DNA from: Kosakonia sp. H02
Lineage (GTDB): Bacteria; Pseudomonadota; Gammaproteobacteria; Enterobacterales; Enterobacteriaceae
Direction: 5' to 3'
Assembly: GCA_030704225.1 (NCBI GenBank)
Contig: CP131915.1
Coordinates: forward strand, 2,108,001-2,172,000
DNA length: 64,000 nt
The translations under genes and the position numbers were made by a program. The notes beneath the pieces were generated by a model. It worked only from the letters and a program-made list of their open reading frames with translations, did not search any database and was not told the DNA's origin. Of this stretch, positions 54,123-62,522 are shown piece after piece. Every line of letters starts with the position of its first letter. Position 1 is the stretch's first letter.

Positions 54123-55526
54123 ATGAAAATGGCATTTCCGGAAGGTTTTTTATGGGGCGGTTCTATTGCCGCTAACCAGGTTGAAGGGGCATGGAATCAA
54201 GGTGGAAAAGGTATTTCTACCGCTGACATGCAACCGCAGGGGATCCATGGCGCTATTCTTGGGCGCGAGGGACTCAGCAGCGCTATCAGGGATGTTGCAA
54301 TCGATTTTTATCACCGCTTTCCGCAGGATATAAAACTGTTCGCTGAAATGGGATTTACCGTGCTGCGCACTTCCATTGCCTGGGCGCGAATATACCCGAA
54401 CGGCGATGAAACAGAACCGAACGAAGAGGGCCTGGCATTCTACGACCGCCTGTTCGATGAAATGGCGCATTACGGTATTCAACCGCTGATTACGCTCTCG
54501 CATTATGAAATGCCGTATGGGCTGGTGAAAAATTATGACGGCTGGGGCGGGCGGAAAGTGATCGACCTGTTCGAACGCTATGCCCGCACGGTGTTCACCC
54601 GTTATCGCCACAAAGTGAAATACTGGCTCACCTTTAATGAGATCAATATGGCATTACACGCGCCATTCACCGGAATTGGGCTGATGGGGGAGCGCAGTAA
54701 ACAGGAGATTTATCAGGCGATCCACCATCAGTTAGTCGCCAGCGCCCGGGCGGTGAAAGCCTGCCATGAGATTATCCCTGACGCGAAGATCGGCAGTATG
54801 CTTCTGGGCGGGATCCGCTATCCCATCAGTTGTAAACCGGACGATGTGCTCCAGGCACAGCAGGCAAACCGTGAATGGCTATTCTTTGGCGATGTTCAGG
54901 CACAAGGCGATTATCCGGCGTGGATTTCGCGCTATTTTCGCGAAAACGGTATCTCACTGGCGGTGACCGTGCAGGACAGAATCGATCTTAAAGAGACTGT
55001 CGATTTTATCTCCTTCAGTTACTACATGAGCGGCTGCGCCGCTGCGCAACCTGAGCTGTACCAAAATTCGCGTGCCAATATCCTGCGTATGATCCCCAAC
55101 CCCTATCTGGAAAGTTCCGCCTGGGGCTGGCAGATCGATCCGCAGGGTTTGCGTTTTCTGCTCAATGAATTGCATGACCGTTATAAGAAGCCGTTGTTTA
55201 TTGTTGAGAACGGTTTAGGCGCGAAAGACACGCCGGCGGTGGATGGCTCTATCCAGGATGACTACCGGATCCAGTATCTGCACGCGCATCTGGTGCAGGT
55301 GCGGGAAGCGATTGAAGATGGCGTCAACCTGCTGGGTTATACCGCCTGGGGGCCCATCGATTTGGTCAGTGCCGGAACGGCGCAAATGTCGAAACGCTAC
55401 GGTTTTATCTATGTCGACCGCGACGACGCAGGCAACGGAACCCTCACGCGACAGCGCAAAAAAAGCTTTTACTGGTATCGCGATGTCATCAACAGCAACG
55501 GTGCCAGCCTGAGCGAACCGCTCTGA
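54123..55526 (+). CDS. 6-phospho-beta-glucosidase (GH1)
   Basis: Glycoside hydrolase family 1 enzyme, 467 aa, that cleaves phosphorylated beta-glucosides brought in by the PTS. It starts MKMAFPEGFLWGGSIAANQVEGAW. The acid/base Glu is in TFNEIN (near residue 173) and the nucleophile in VENGLG (near residue 362). The phosphate-binding SKRYGFIYVD segment supports a 6-phospho substrate. I chose the ATG at 54123 after AAGGAGA; the frame is open further upstream through the terminator. First gene of a two-gene operon with the permease. Confidence 0.92.
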   Translation: MKMAFPEGFLWGGSIAANQVEGAWNQGGKGISTADMQPQGIHGAILGREGLSSAIRDVAIDFYHRFPQDIKLFAEMGFTVLRTSIAWARIYPNGDETEPNEEGLAFYDRLFDEMAHYGIQPLITLSHYEMPYGLVKNYDGWGGRKVIDLFERYARTVFTRYRHKVKYWLTFNEINMALHAPFTGIGLMGERSKQEIYQAIHHQLVASARAVKACHEIIPDAKIGSMLLGGIRYPISCKPDDVLQAQQANREWLFFGDVQAQGDYPAWISRYFRENGISLAVTVQDRIDLKETVDFISFSYYMSGCAAAQPELYQNSRANILRMIPNPYLESSAWGWQIDPQGLRFLLNELHDRYKKPLFIVENGLGAKDTPAVDGSIQDDYRIQYLHAHLVQVREAIEDGVNLLGYTAWGPIDLVSAGTAQMSKRYGFIYVDRDDAGNGTLTRQRKKSFYWYRDVINSNGASLSEPL

Positions 55527-55550
55527 CAGGGGCTGGCTGTTTTTACGCTG

Positions 55551-55583
55551 AAAGGGTTATCACGATGGCGTGATGACCCTTTT
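55551..55583 (+). terminator. Intercistronic hairpin between GH1 and PTS genes
   Basis: AAAGGGTTATCAC pairs with GTGATGACCCTTT (one wobble) and four T follow. No second RAT is seen overlapping it, so it may lower expression of the permease. Confidence 0.65.
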
Positions 55584-55657
55584 CTAACGTGCCAATGGAT
55601 ACAGGCAGCATTCGACAGGTGCTCGCGACTCCTGTTGTGTGAAAAAAAGGAAGAGTC

Positions 55658-57559
55658 ATGCTCAGGTGCAAAGTGCTCGCAGAAAATATTCTGCGGCTGG
55701 TAGGTGGGGAAAGTAACATCGCAACGCTGGTGCATTGTGCGACACGGCTGCGTTTTACCATTGTCGATAAGCGCAAAGTCAAGCTGGCGGAACTCGCGGC
55801 GCTGGATGGCGTGATTACTGTGGTGAATGGCAGCGAACAATTGCAGGTGGTGATTGGCAGTCGCGTGTCGGAGGTATTCCACGCCTTTAACGCCCTTTCA
55901 GCCGCACAAGAAGAGGAAAATAGCGGCGAGACGCAGGCCATCGACAGTGCTTCCTTCATTGGCCGGTTGCTCGATCTGATTGCCGGAATTTTTACGCCAT
56001 TGTTAGGCGTAATGGCGGCAGCCGGTATCCTGAAAGGTTTGCTGTCAATGGCAGTCGCTGCCGGGTGGTTAAGCAGCAAACAGAGCACGGCAGTTATTTT
56101 GCATGCAGCCTCTGACAGCGTTTTCTACTTCCTGCCGATGTTGCTGGCCATCACCTGCGCGCGTAAATTCGATACCAATATCTTTATTGCCGTCGCGATT
56201 GCGGGTGCGCTGGTATATCCCACAGTGATTGATTTGTTCAATACCGGGATGCCGGTGTCGCTTTTTGGCTTGCCGGTAGCAATGGTGAAATATACCGGTA
56301 CGGTAATGCCGATTATTTTCAGCGTCTGGCTGATGTCGCGCCTTGAATGTTTCCTGGACCGCCATATCCATGAAAATGTCCGCGCCATTCTGACGCCTTT
56401 CTTGCTGCTGACGTTAATCGTTCCCCTGACATGGCTGGCGATTGGGCCTGTAGGCGTCGCTATCAGTAAAATTATCGCCTCGCTGTTTGCGGTGCTTTAT
56501 AACATCAGTCCGGTTATTTCCTGCGCGTTAATGGCCGCCGCCTGGCCGGTACTGGTCATGTTTGGCGTCCACTGGGGATTCGTCCCTCTCTTTATTAATG
56601 ATATTTCCGTTATGGGGCAAAGTTTCCTGAAAGCCGCCGCCGGGCCATCGATATTTGCTCTGGGCGGCGCGCTGCTGGCGGTAATGGTATGTACAAGGAA
56701 TAAAAAATTGCGATCGCTGGCAGAGGGCACTTTTATTGCCACGCTGTTTGGCATTAGCGAACCGGGTATATATGGTGTGACATTAAAACTCAAAACACCG
56801 TTTATCTGCGCCGTTATTGCCGCAGCATTTGGTGGTGCGATGGCGGGCTACGCGAAAAGTTCAGCTATCGCAATGGGATTGCCCGGCCTGCTGACATTGC
56901 CGGTTTTTTTTGGCGAAGGGTTTATCGGTTTTATTCTCGGATGTGCAGTCGCGTTTTTGACCAGTCTGGGATTAACCCTAATTGTTGGATTTGATGAGCG
57001 CGCTGTGATGTCTGCATCAGCACTGCCTGTTGCCGGGAAAAATAATGTCCTTAGCGGTAAATTATCAAGGACGAAACCGGTTTCGGTCGTTGCAGAACAA
57101 ATTATCGCCCCGGTTTCCGGGCAACTGATTTCGCTTGCCGAAGTCAATGACGGCGTTTTTTCGACGGGCATTGTTGGGCCTGGTTTTGCGATTATTCCAG
57201 ATGATGGCCTGGTTTATTCACCGGTGGATGGCTATATTGCGAGCACATTTTCCAGTGGGCATGCGATAGGCATTTGTTCAAACGCGGGCGCGGAGATCTT
57301 AATTCATGTCGGTATTAATACCGTGCAACTGGCTGGGCGGTATTTTTCTATGCAGGTGAAGGAAGGGGATGTTGTGAAACAAGGTCAGTTATTGCTGACG
57401 TTTGATGTTGAAGCGATCAACGCTGCGGGTTATGACACGGTAACGCCGGTTATCATCGCAAATAGTGAGGCGTGGAGCTCATTACAGGTGAGTGAAAAAC
57501 CCCGCTCGCGTACTGGCGATACTGCGCGGCGCATAATTCCACAAGAAAATAGTGTGTAG
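55658..57559 (+). CDS. Beta-glucoside PTS permease IIBCA (BglF/AscF-like)
   Basis: A 633-aa permease with all three domains: IIB first (phospho-Cys in LVHCATRLRF, near residue 28), then IIC (ISGIF-like GIFTPLLGVMAAAGILKG, FGISEPGIYGV) and IIA last (phospho-His in LIHVGINTVQL, near residue 550). BglF also phosphorylates its antiterminator BglG, so a BglG partner is expected; none is in the window. The CDS begins 131 bases after the GH1 stop. Confidence 0.9.
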   Translation: MLRCKVLAENILRLVGGESNIATLVHCATRLRFTIVDKRKVKLAELAALDGVITVVNGSEQLQVVIGSRVSEVFHAFNALSAAQEEENSGETQAIDSASFIGRLLDLIAGIFTPLLGVMAAAGILKGLLSMAVAAGWLSSKQSTAVILHAASDSVFYFLPMLLAITCARKFDTNIFIAVAIAGALVYPTVIDLFNTGMPVSLFGLPVAMVKYTGTVMPIIFSVWLMSRLECFLDRHIHENVRAILTPFLLLTLIVPLTWLAIGPVGVAISKIIASLFAVLYNISPVISCALMAAAWPVLVMFGVHWGFVPLFINDISVMGQSFLKAAAGPSIFALGGALLAVMVCTRNKKLRSLAEGTFIATLFGISEPGIYGVTLKLKTPFICAVIAAAFGGAMAGYAKSSAIAMGLPGLLTLPVFFGEGFIGFILGCAVAFLTSLGLTLIVGFDERAVMSASALPVAGKNNVLSGKLSRTKPVSVVAEQIIAPVSGQLISLAEVNDGVFSTGIVGPGFAIIPDDGLVYSPVDGYIASTFSSGHAIGICSNAGAEILIHVGINTVQLAGRYFSMQVKEGDVVKQGQLLLTFDVEAINAAGYDTVTPVIIANSEAWSSLQVSEKPRSRTGDTARRIIPQENSV

Positions 57560-57570
57560 CGAAGGGAACA

Positions 57571-57598
57571 AAAAAACAGGGCGATATATTTATCGCCC
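57571..57598 (-). terminator. Intrinsic terminator of the H-NS-like gene
   Basis: Minus strand GGGCGATA, AATA, TATCGCCC then GTTTTTTTG. It also lies after the convergent PTS gene. Confidence 0.75.
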
Positions 57599-57604
57599 CG
57601 AATC

Positions 57605-58009
57605 TTAGATGGCGAAATCTTCCAGTTTCTTTCCGTCTTCCAGTGCCTTAGCAATCACTTTTGGTGTGCGGCCCTGGCCAGTCCAGCTTTTTTCTGTGCC
57701 ATCTTCGTCAATATACTTATATTTAGCAGGACGCGGCGCGCGAACGGATTTGGATTTCGTCGCCTGGCCTTTTAAAGAGGACAAAAGTTCGGTTGGGTCG
57801 ATACCTTCATCCAGCAGTTTTTGACGAAATGCCGCCAGCTTGGCTTCTTTCTCTTCTTGTTCTTTACGTAAAGAAGATTCTTCTTCGCGGCGTTCTTCTA
57901 CAACCACGGACAATTTCTCAAGCATTTCTTCGAGGGTTTCGAGTGTAACTTCACGAGCCTGAACTCGCAGGGTGCGAATGTTATTTAGCGATTTAAGTGC
58001 TTCTGACAT
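57605..58009 (-). CDS. H-NS/StpA-family nucleoid protein paralogue
   Basis: A 134-aa H-NS-family protein: N-terminal oligomerisation region (MSEALKSLNNIRTLRVQARE), Glu/Lys-rich linker, and the C-terminal DNA-binding motif WTGQGRTP (near residue 110) preceded by RPAKYKY. It is a mix of H-NS-like and StpA-like features and probably an extra copy, since E. coli hns and stpA lie elsewhere. Next to a beta-glucoside operon, a classic H-NS target; regulation of it is plausible but inferred. Confidence 0.88.
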   Translation of the reverse strand: MSEALKSLNNIRTLRVQAREVTLETLEEMLEKLSVVVEERREEESSLRKEQEEKEAKLAAFRQKLLDEGIDPTELLSSLKGQATKSKSVRAPRPAKYKYIDEDGTEKSWTGQGRTPKVIAKALEDGKKLEDFAI

Positions 58010-58476
58010 GACGTCACTCCGTGTGCGGGTAAATGGAAATCTATCGGAATTAATTTTTAGTGATAACGACATAAAAATCAACTTAGGATTATACGTTTTA
58101 GCAAATAGCGAGAGGAAATTGCAACCCTGTGAGTTGATAGCTATCCCATGATAAGAAATTTAGTAACATGACGCATTGAAAAAGGCCGCGTGATTTAAGG
58201 GTTATTTTTAACTAAATCGTTAGTTAATGCTTAAGAAACTATTAAGAAATAGCCGCAGGGCGCGGGCTGGCTTTCGGTTTTAGCGCTACTGAAACTTTCC
58301 TGAACATTACTGCATGGCAACGGTGCAGTTTATGACGCAATATGCCACAGAAAATTTCACTTATATCGGTTGTAACTGAGAATATTCTCAGTTAGCAGGC
58401 TGGTGGCAGATTCAGATCATTCTTCAATGATATAAGCGTAAAGGATTTATTAGCAATAATGGCGGCTAATTTTCCA
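58010..58476. other. AT-rich region upstream of the H-NS-like gene
   Basis: 467 bases with many A/T tracts, holding the promoter of the H-NS paralogue. A perfect 22-bp palindrome lies at 58373-58394. No coding frame supported. Confidence 0.5.
58373..58394. repeat. 22-bp perfect palindrome
   Basis: Every base pairs with its mirror, reading TAACTGAGAAT then its reverse complement ATTCTCAGTTA. It is 83 bases after the stop of the truncated LysR gene. It could be an operator or a minimal terminator without T run. Confidence 0.7.
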
Positions 58477-58869
58477 TTAGGCATTTTTGTTGATATTCGG
58501 TGGGAATGTTTCCAGTAGCCAGTCAATAAACACGCGCAGGCGATGCGTGACATGGCGATTTTGCGGGTAAACCACATGGAAAGGATAAGGCACAGGACGC
58601 CACGGGCGAAGAATTTCAACTAAGGTTCCGGCTTTTAATGCGTCGCCGAGCGCATAACTAAAGGTCTGGATAATACCCAACCCCGCCAGTCCGGCTGCTA
58701 AATGCGCGTTGCTTTCATTAACACCAATACGATGCTCAACGTTAATTTCCGTTTTTTCGCCATTGCGCTCGAAGCGAAAAGGAAAAGCACGACCGGTTTG
58801 CGGTGACAGGTAGCTCACCAGCCGGTGACCGTTTTTAATGATCACGGCGTAAAAGGATTTTGTGTTCAC
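58477..58869 (-). pseudogene. Truncated LysR-family regulator (C-terminal part)
   Basis: The 130-codon frame matches only the last third of a LysR-type effector domain (YLSPQTGRAFPFRF..., HLAAGLAGLGIIQTFSYALGDALKAGTLVEIL, HRLRVFIDWLLETFP). Full-length members have about 300 residues. I find no HTH or first effector subdomain upstream in any frame in the 165 bases before the oxidoreductase gene, so the 5' two thirds appear deleted. It probably once regulated the divergent Old Yellow Enzyme gene. Confidence 0.8.
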
Positions 58870-59034
58870 TTTCAGCCAGTTAGTGAGCTTGTTCTATTTT
58901 GTTACGCCTGTGTGCAGGCCAGCAACGGCACATCACGCCAAAGACAAGCTATGTTAAATGACTGAAAGTTTCTCAATATTGACGCTGTTTTCTGCCCTTC
59001 AGGGCAGCGGAGCGAAGCCGCAAAAGGATGAGAT

Positions 59035-60126
59035 ATGAGCAAATTATTTTCAGAAGTAAGCATTGGGCGCGTGGCGCTGGATAACCGTATTGTGATTGCG
59101 CCAATGTGCCAGTACTCCGCCGAGGCGGGGAAAGCAACGGCCTGGCATCGCATTCATTTAGGCAACCTGGCGCTGTCGGGTGCTGGTTTGCTGATCATTG
59201 AAGCTACGGCAGTTGAACCGGAGGGGCGCATCACCCCGGAGGATTTGGGGTTATGGGATGATGCCACCGAAGAGGCGCTGCGCGTGGTGCTGGATGATAT
59301 TCGTCGCTATGCGCCGGTCAAAATCGGTATTCAGTTAGGCCACGCCGGGCGCAAAGCCTCCACCCGCGCACCGTGGCTTGGCGGGCAACAACTTGCTCTG
59401 GAAGAGGGGGGTTGGCAAACCCTTTCTGCTTCCGCGCAGGCTTACGCTCCCGGAGAACGTCCGCCTCATGCCATGACCGCAGAGGATCTGGCGCGGGTAA
59501 AACAGCGCTTTGTCGACAGCGCCCTGCGTGCGGTGAAACTGGGCATTGAAGTTATCGAAATTCACGCCGCGCATGGCTACCTGCTGCATCAGTTCCTTTC
59601 ACCGCTCTCAAACCAGCGTGATGATGAGTATGGCGGCAGCCTTGAAAACCGCCTGCGTTTCACCGTTGAGGTGTTCCGCGCGGTGCGTGAAGCCGTGCCG
59701 GATTCTGTAGCGGTCGGTATTCGTATCTCTGCGACCGACTGGGTAGACGGCGGCTGGGACGTGGAGCAATCGGCAGCGCTGACGGAAAAAATCGAAGCGG
59801 CAGGCGGCGATTATGTCCACGTGTCCAGCGGCGGGCTTTCACCGTTGCAGAGCATTAACGTGAAGGCGGGTTATCAGGTGCCGTTTGCGAAGGCGCTGCG
59901 TCAGCGCACGAAAATGCCGGTCATTGCCGTGGGGTTAATTACTGAACCTGAACATGCCGAGTCGATTTTAGAGCAGGGCGACGCAGATCTTATTGCGCTG
60001 GCGCGCGGTGTGCTTTATGACCCGCGCTGGCCGTGGCATGCGGCAGCGGCGTTGCAGGGTGCGGTGAACGTGCCGGTACAGTATCGTCGCGCTGAGCCGC
60101 ACGGTGTGAAAGGTACGGTTAAGTAA
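59035..60126 (+). CDS. Old Yellow Enzyme family NADPH:flavin oxidoreductase (YqjM/NamA type)
   Basis: A 363-aa FMN enzyme that reduces activated C=C bonds and similar electrophiles. The TIM barrel shows APMCQYSA (Cys25 and Tyr27 of the YqjM class), the substrate-binding His pair in IEIHAAHGYLLHQF, and the FMN phosphate motif near ARGVLYDPRW. It follows an AAAAGGATGAG ribosome site. Its former regulator is truncated, so expression control may be lost. Terminator follows. Confidence 0.9.
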   Translation: MSKLFSEVSIGRVALDNRIVIAPMCQYSAEAGKATAWHRIHLGNLALSGAGLLIIEATAVEPEGRITPEDLGLWDDATEEALRVVLDDIRRYAPVKIGIQLGHAGRKASTRAPWLGGQQLALEEGGWQTLSASAQAYAPGERPPHAMTAEDLARVKQRFVDSALRAVKLGIEVIEIHAAHGYLLHQFLSPLSNQRDDEYGGSLENRLRFTVEVFRAVREAVPDSVAVGIRISATDWVDGGWDVEQSAALTEKIEAAGGDYVHVSSGGLSPLQSINVKAGYQVPFAKALRQRTKMPVIAVGLITEPEHAESILEQGDADLIALARGVLYDPRWPWHAAAALQGAVNVPVQYRRAEPHGVKGTVK

Positions 60127-60134
60127 GTTGTTCT

Positions 60135-60172
60135 CAGGCGAGTTTGTCGCAGTGGCAAACTCGCCTGTTTTT
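60135..60172 (+). terminator. Intrinsic terminator after the Old Yellow Enzyme gene
   Basis: CAGGCGAGTTTG and CAAACTCGCCTG form a 12-bp perfect stem, followed by five T. Confidence 0.85.
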
Positions 60173-60192
60173 ATGTTCTGGCTGCCAGAGTG

Positions 60193-60390
60193 TTATATCC
60201 CTTTGCTGACTAACTGCGCGGCTTCGAGAAAAACGTGCTCTTCAACACCATCACCCCTGCTTCTGCCTTGCCGTTCAATCTCTTGCACAATACTGTCCCG
60301 GTTAATGAGCTTACGCTCCGCAACCAGGCCAATCACCGCTGCGCCAATGGCTAATCCAATGAGTCCCGTTTGATCATCATTGAACTTCAT
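60193..60390 (-). CDS. Small hypothetical protein with hydrophobic segment
   Basis: A 65-aa protein: MKFNDDQTG, a hydrophobic stretch (LIGLAIGAAVIGLVA, near residues 10-24), then a basic/acidic helix (ERKLINRDSIVQEIERQGRSRGDG). Probably a single-pass or peripheral small membrane protein. An AGGGCTGGGT ribosome site precedes the ATG at 60388-60390. Family not recognised. It faces the Old Yellow Enzyme gene. Confidence 0.65.
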   Translation of the reverse strand: MKFNDDQTGLIGLAIGAAVIGLVAERKLINRDSIVQEIERQGRSRGDGVEEHVFLEAAQLVSKGI

Positions 60391-60483
60391 ACCCAGCCCT
60401 CCCTTTTTATCCCCAAAAAATTTACCACAGCTATGGTGTTTTTTTGTACAGATAAACAAGCGGGGGACTGTAACAAGATGTAC

Positions 60484-60506
60484 AAAAAAAGCGCCTTGCG
60501 GCGCTT
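60484..60506 (-). terminator. Intrinsic terminator after pip
   Basis: Minus strand AAGCGCC, GCAA, GGCGCTT, followed by five more T (seven T run). Confidence 0.85.
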
Positions 60507-60545
60507 AAAGTAACAACACAATCAACCTGGTGGTGGCTGCGAAAT

Positions 60546-61439
60546 TCAGCAAGTAGCCAATAAAAAGTCACTGACGGTCTTAATACACAGCGGCCGCTCT
60601 TCGACATGAGGCATATGGCTGGAGGATTCAAAAATCACCCATTTTGCGCCAGAAATAAGGTCTTTGAAGGGTTGTACGGCTTGCGGTGTGGCTTCATCAA
60701 AGCGCCCGGAAATTAACAGGGTGGGAGCACGCACTTGTTTTAGCCGGTCGATAATCTTCCAGTTTTTCATACTGCCGATAACGTGAAACTCCGTCGGGCC
60801 ATTCATGGCGAGATAAACCGTCGGGTCGGACTCAAGGGCTTCAAACGTGCGGAGTACTTCAGGCGGCATTGGGTCAAGACGGCAAACATGGCGTTGATAA
60901 AACACCATGGTCGCCGCTTTATAGGCTTCACTATCAAGGGTTCCCGCCGCTTCGTGGCTCAGTAGCGTCTCCTGAACGTCCGGCGGAAGTTGCGCGCGCA
61001 GCGCTGCCGCGCCTTCCAGCCAAAGCGCCATTGAGGCAGGTGAATTGGCGATGATCAGCGCTTTCAGGCCATGGGGTTGCGTGACCGCATGTTCCGCCGC
61101 CAGCATCCCGCCCCAGGATTGGCCGAGCATCGCGTAGTCGTCGGCAATCTCCAGCCATTGCAACAGGTGGTGAAGTTCATCAAGAAAGAGGCCTGGCTGC
61201 CAGAAATCGGGGCTTTTGTCCGGTAAATGCGTTGAACGTCCGTTTCCGATTTGGTCGTAATGAATGACCGCGCGTCCGGTTTCGGCGATATCTTTAAATG
61301 AATCGACATAATCGTGGGTGCAGCCAGGCCCGCCATGAGCCACAACCAGCGGCGTAAGCCCGTTATGCAGATCGCCGCAAACACGAAACCAGGTCTGGTA
61401 CTCCCGAAAGGGAACGTAGCCTTCACGAATGGTGTACAT
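60546..61439 (-). CDS. pip: Proline iminopeptidase (S33), pip
   Basis: A 297-aa alpha/beta hydrolase that removes N-terminal proline or hydrolyses related amides. HGGPG oxyanion motif at residues 35-39, nucleophile Ser108 in GQSWGG, Asp248 in ISGRFDEA and His275 in SSSHMPH complete the triad. It has no signal peptide. It lies immediately downstream of the LuxR-solo gene, with a lux-box-like dyad in the 82-base gap. Pip genes adjoin LuxR solos of the plant-associated group in Xanthomonas, Pseudomonas and others, where the regulator activates them. Confidence 0.9.
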   Translation of the reverse strand: MYTIREGYVPFREYQTWFRVCGDLHNGLTPLVVAHGGPGCTHDYVDSFKDIAETGRAVIHYDQIGNGRSTHLPDKSPDFWQPGLFLDELHHLLQWLEIADDYAMLGQSWGGMLAAEHAVTQPHGLKALIIANSPASMALWLEGAAALRAQLPPDVQETLLSHEAAGTLDSEAYKAATMVFYQRHVCRLDPMPPEVLRTFEALESDPTVYLAMNGPTEFHVIGSMKNWKIIDRLKQVRAPTLLISGRFDEATPQAVQPFKDLISGAKWVIFESSSHMPHVEERPLCIKTVSDFLLATC

Positions 61440-61500
61440 TGCCGACCTACCCTGTAGTAGTGAAATGGCTTTCAGGGTAGAACGTCAGGATTGTGCTGAA

Positions 61501-61520
61501 CACTAGCAAAAATGCTAGTT
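61501..61520 (-). promoter_or_regulatory. lux-box-like dyad in front of pip
   Basis: Minus strand AACTAGCATTTTTGCTAGTG; arms ACTAGC and GCTAGT are perfect around 6 bases. It is centred 71 bases before the pip ATG and next to the luxR stop. Confidence 0.75.
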
Positions 61521-61521
61521 C

Positions 61522-62274
61522 TTAACTGTCCAGCAAATGGTAATGCATCGCCCGCACCACGGCCTGTACGCGGTTGCACGCGCCGAGCTTTTTCGCCGCC
61601 GTATTCAAGTGCAATGTCACGGTGGCAACTGAACGGTGCAGTTTACGGGCAATCTCTTTTGCCGTCAGCCCTTCGGCCGACCACGCCAGACATTCGCGCT
61701 CGCGGTTGCTCAGTTTGACGTGGTGACAGGTGAGCATCGCCGGGTCGAACAGCGGAAAAGCGGACTCCTGAAAACGGTGGGCAAGAAACGTTAACTGCGC
61801 CAGCGTTTCGCTGATATCCCGCGCACGCCGCTGGCTGTCGACAATGCCGGTCAGCGTGACAAACCCGCCGTGCGGCAGATGGAGCGGAACCGTCGCACCG
61901 CAGGGCATATTGTGATCGCGCATATAATGAGTCACTTGCCGGGCGTTCTCATCCAGTCTGCCTTCCAGCGCGCTGCTGTTCGGGCGTTGATAAGACCAGA
62001 AAAACGGCGCGCAACTCTCCAGGGCGAAGTGCTGTACCGGATCAACCTGATAATAACCGCGCTCGCACCACAAACGCTGCATATCATCCGGGACGTTGCG
62101 CATCTTTAATACCGAGGGCGTGATGAGCTCCCCCTCCAGCGAGCGCGGTACGGGCGTATAGTCATAAATGACAGCATCAAAACCGAGCGCCTGCGTCTGT
62201 GAAAATAGCCCGGCAAACGCAACGGTAAGCCTGGCGGCATTGGCAGCACCAGGGTGTTCAATGTCAATAAGCAT
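61522..62274 (-). CDS. LuxR solo of the plant-associated (PAB) subfamily
   Basis: A 250-aa LuxR-type regulator without any luxI gene in view. The N-terminal autoinducer domain has Met65 and Trp69 where AHL-binding LuxR/TraR proteins have Trp57 and Tyr61, while Asp78, Pro79 and Trp93 match the conserved Asp70, Pro71 and Trp85 (constant offset 8). This M/W pair defines the PAB group (OryR, XccR, PsoR, NesR, PipR), which answers plant compounds, not AHLs. The C-terminal GerE HTH is LSNRERECLAWSAEGLTAKEIARKL. I chose the ATG at 62272-62274 (GAAGGGGG ribosome site) over a GTG 30 bases upstream. Confidence 0.9.
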   Translation of the reverse strand: MLIDIEHPGAANAARLTVAFAGLFSQTQALGFDAVIYDYTPVPRSLEGELITPSVLKMRNVPDDMQRLWCERGYYQVDPVQHFALESCAPFFWSYQRPNSSALEGRLDENARQVTHYMRDHNMPCGATVPLHLPHGGFVTLTGIVDSQRRARDISETLAQLTFLAHRFQESAFPLFDPAMLTCHHVKLSNRERECLAWSAEGLTAKEIARKLHRSVATVTLHLNTAAKKLGACNRVQAVVRAMHYHLLDS

Positions 62275-62386
62275 AATTACCCCCTTCAGGTTAAACGGTG
62301 CCACACCACGGGCCCGGTTTAGGCAACCGTCCCGGTAGCGTCGTCAAGGCATGCAATTCCAGTGCCCGTCCATGGAAAAAGGGCAA

Positions 62387-62406
62387 AACTAGTATTTTTG
62401 CTAACT
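62387..62406 (+). promoter_or_regulatory. lux-box-like dyad in front of the ABC importer
   Basis: AACTAGTATTTTTGCTAACT, sharing 16 of 20 bases with the site before pip when read in the same sense. It is about 117-136 bases before the permease ATG, in the divergent region with the luxR gene. Confidence 0.7.
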
Positions 62407-62522
62407 ATTCAGCAACAGATGTTGCCGTTAGCGTAAAGAAAATACCCAACCTGCTCGCGAGGGCGCAGATAACCAGCGGTGAGCTGCACCAACAGGGGGC
62501 AATGCACCACGGGAGAATGCAG

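Noticed and set aside
62275..62522. Long N-terminal extension of the DppB-type permease (frame open from 62298)
   Set aside because: It runs through the divergent promoter region and the lux-box-like site, and the permease family starts at the residues encoded from 62523.
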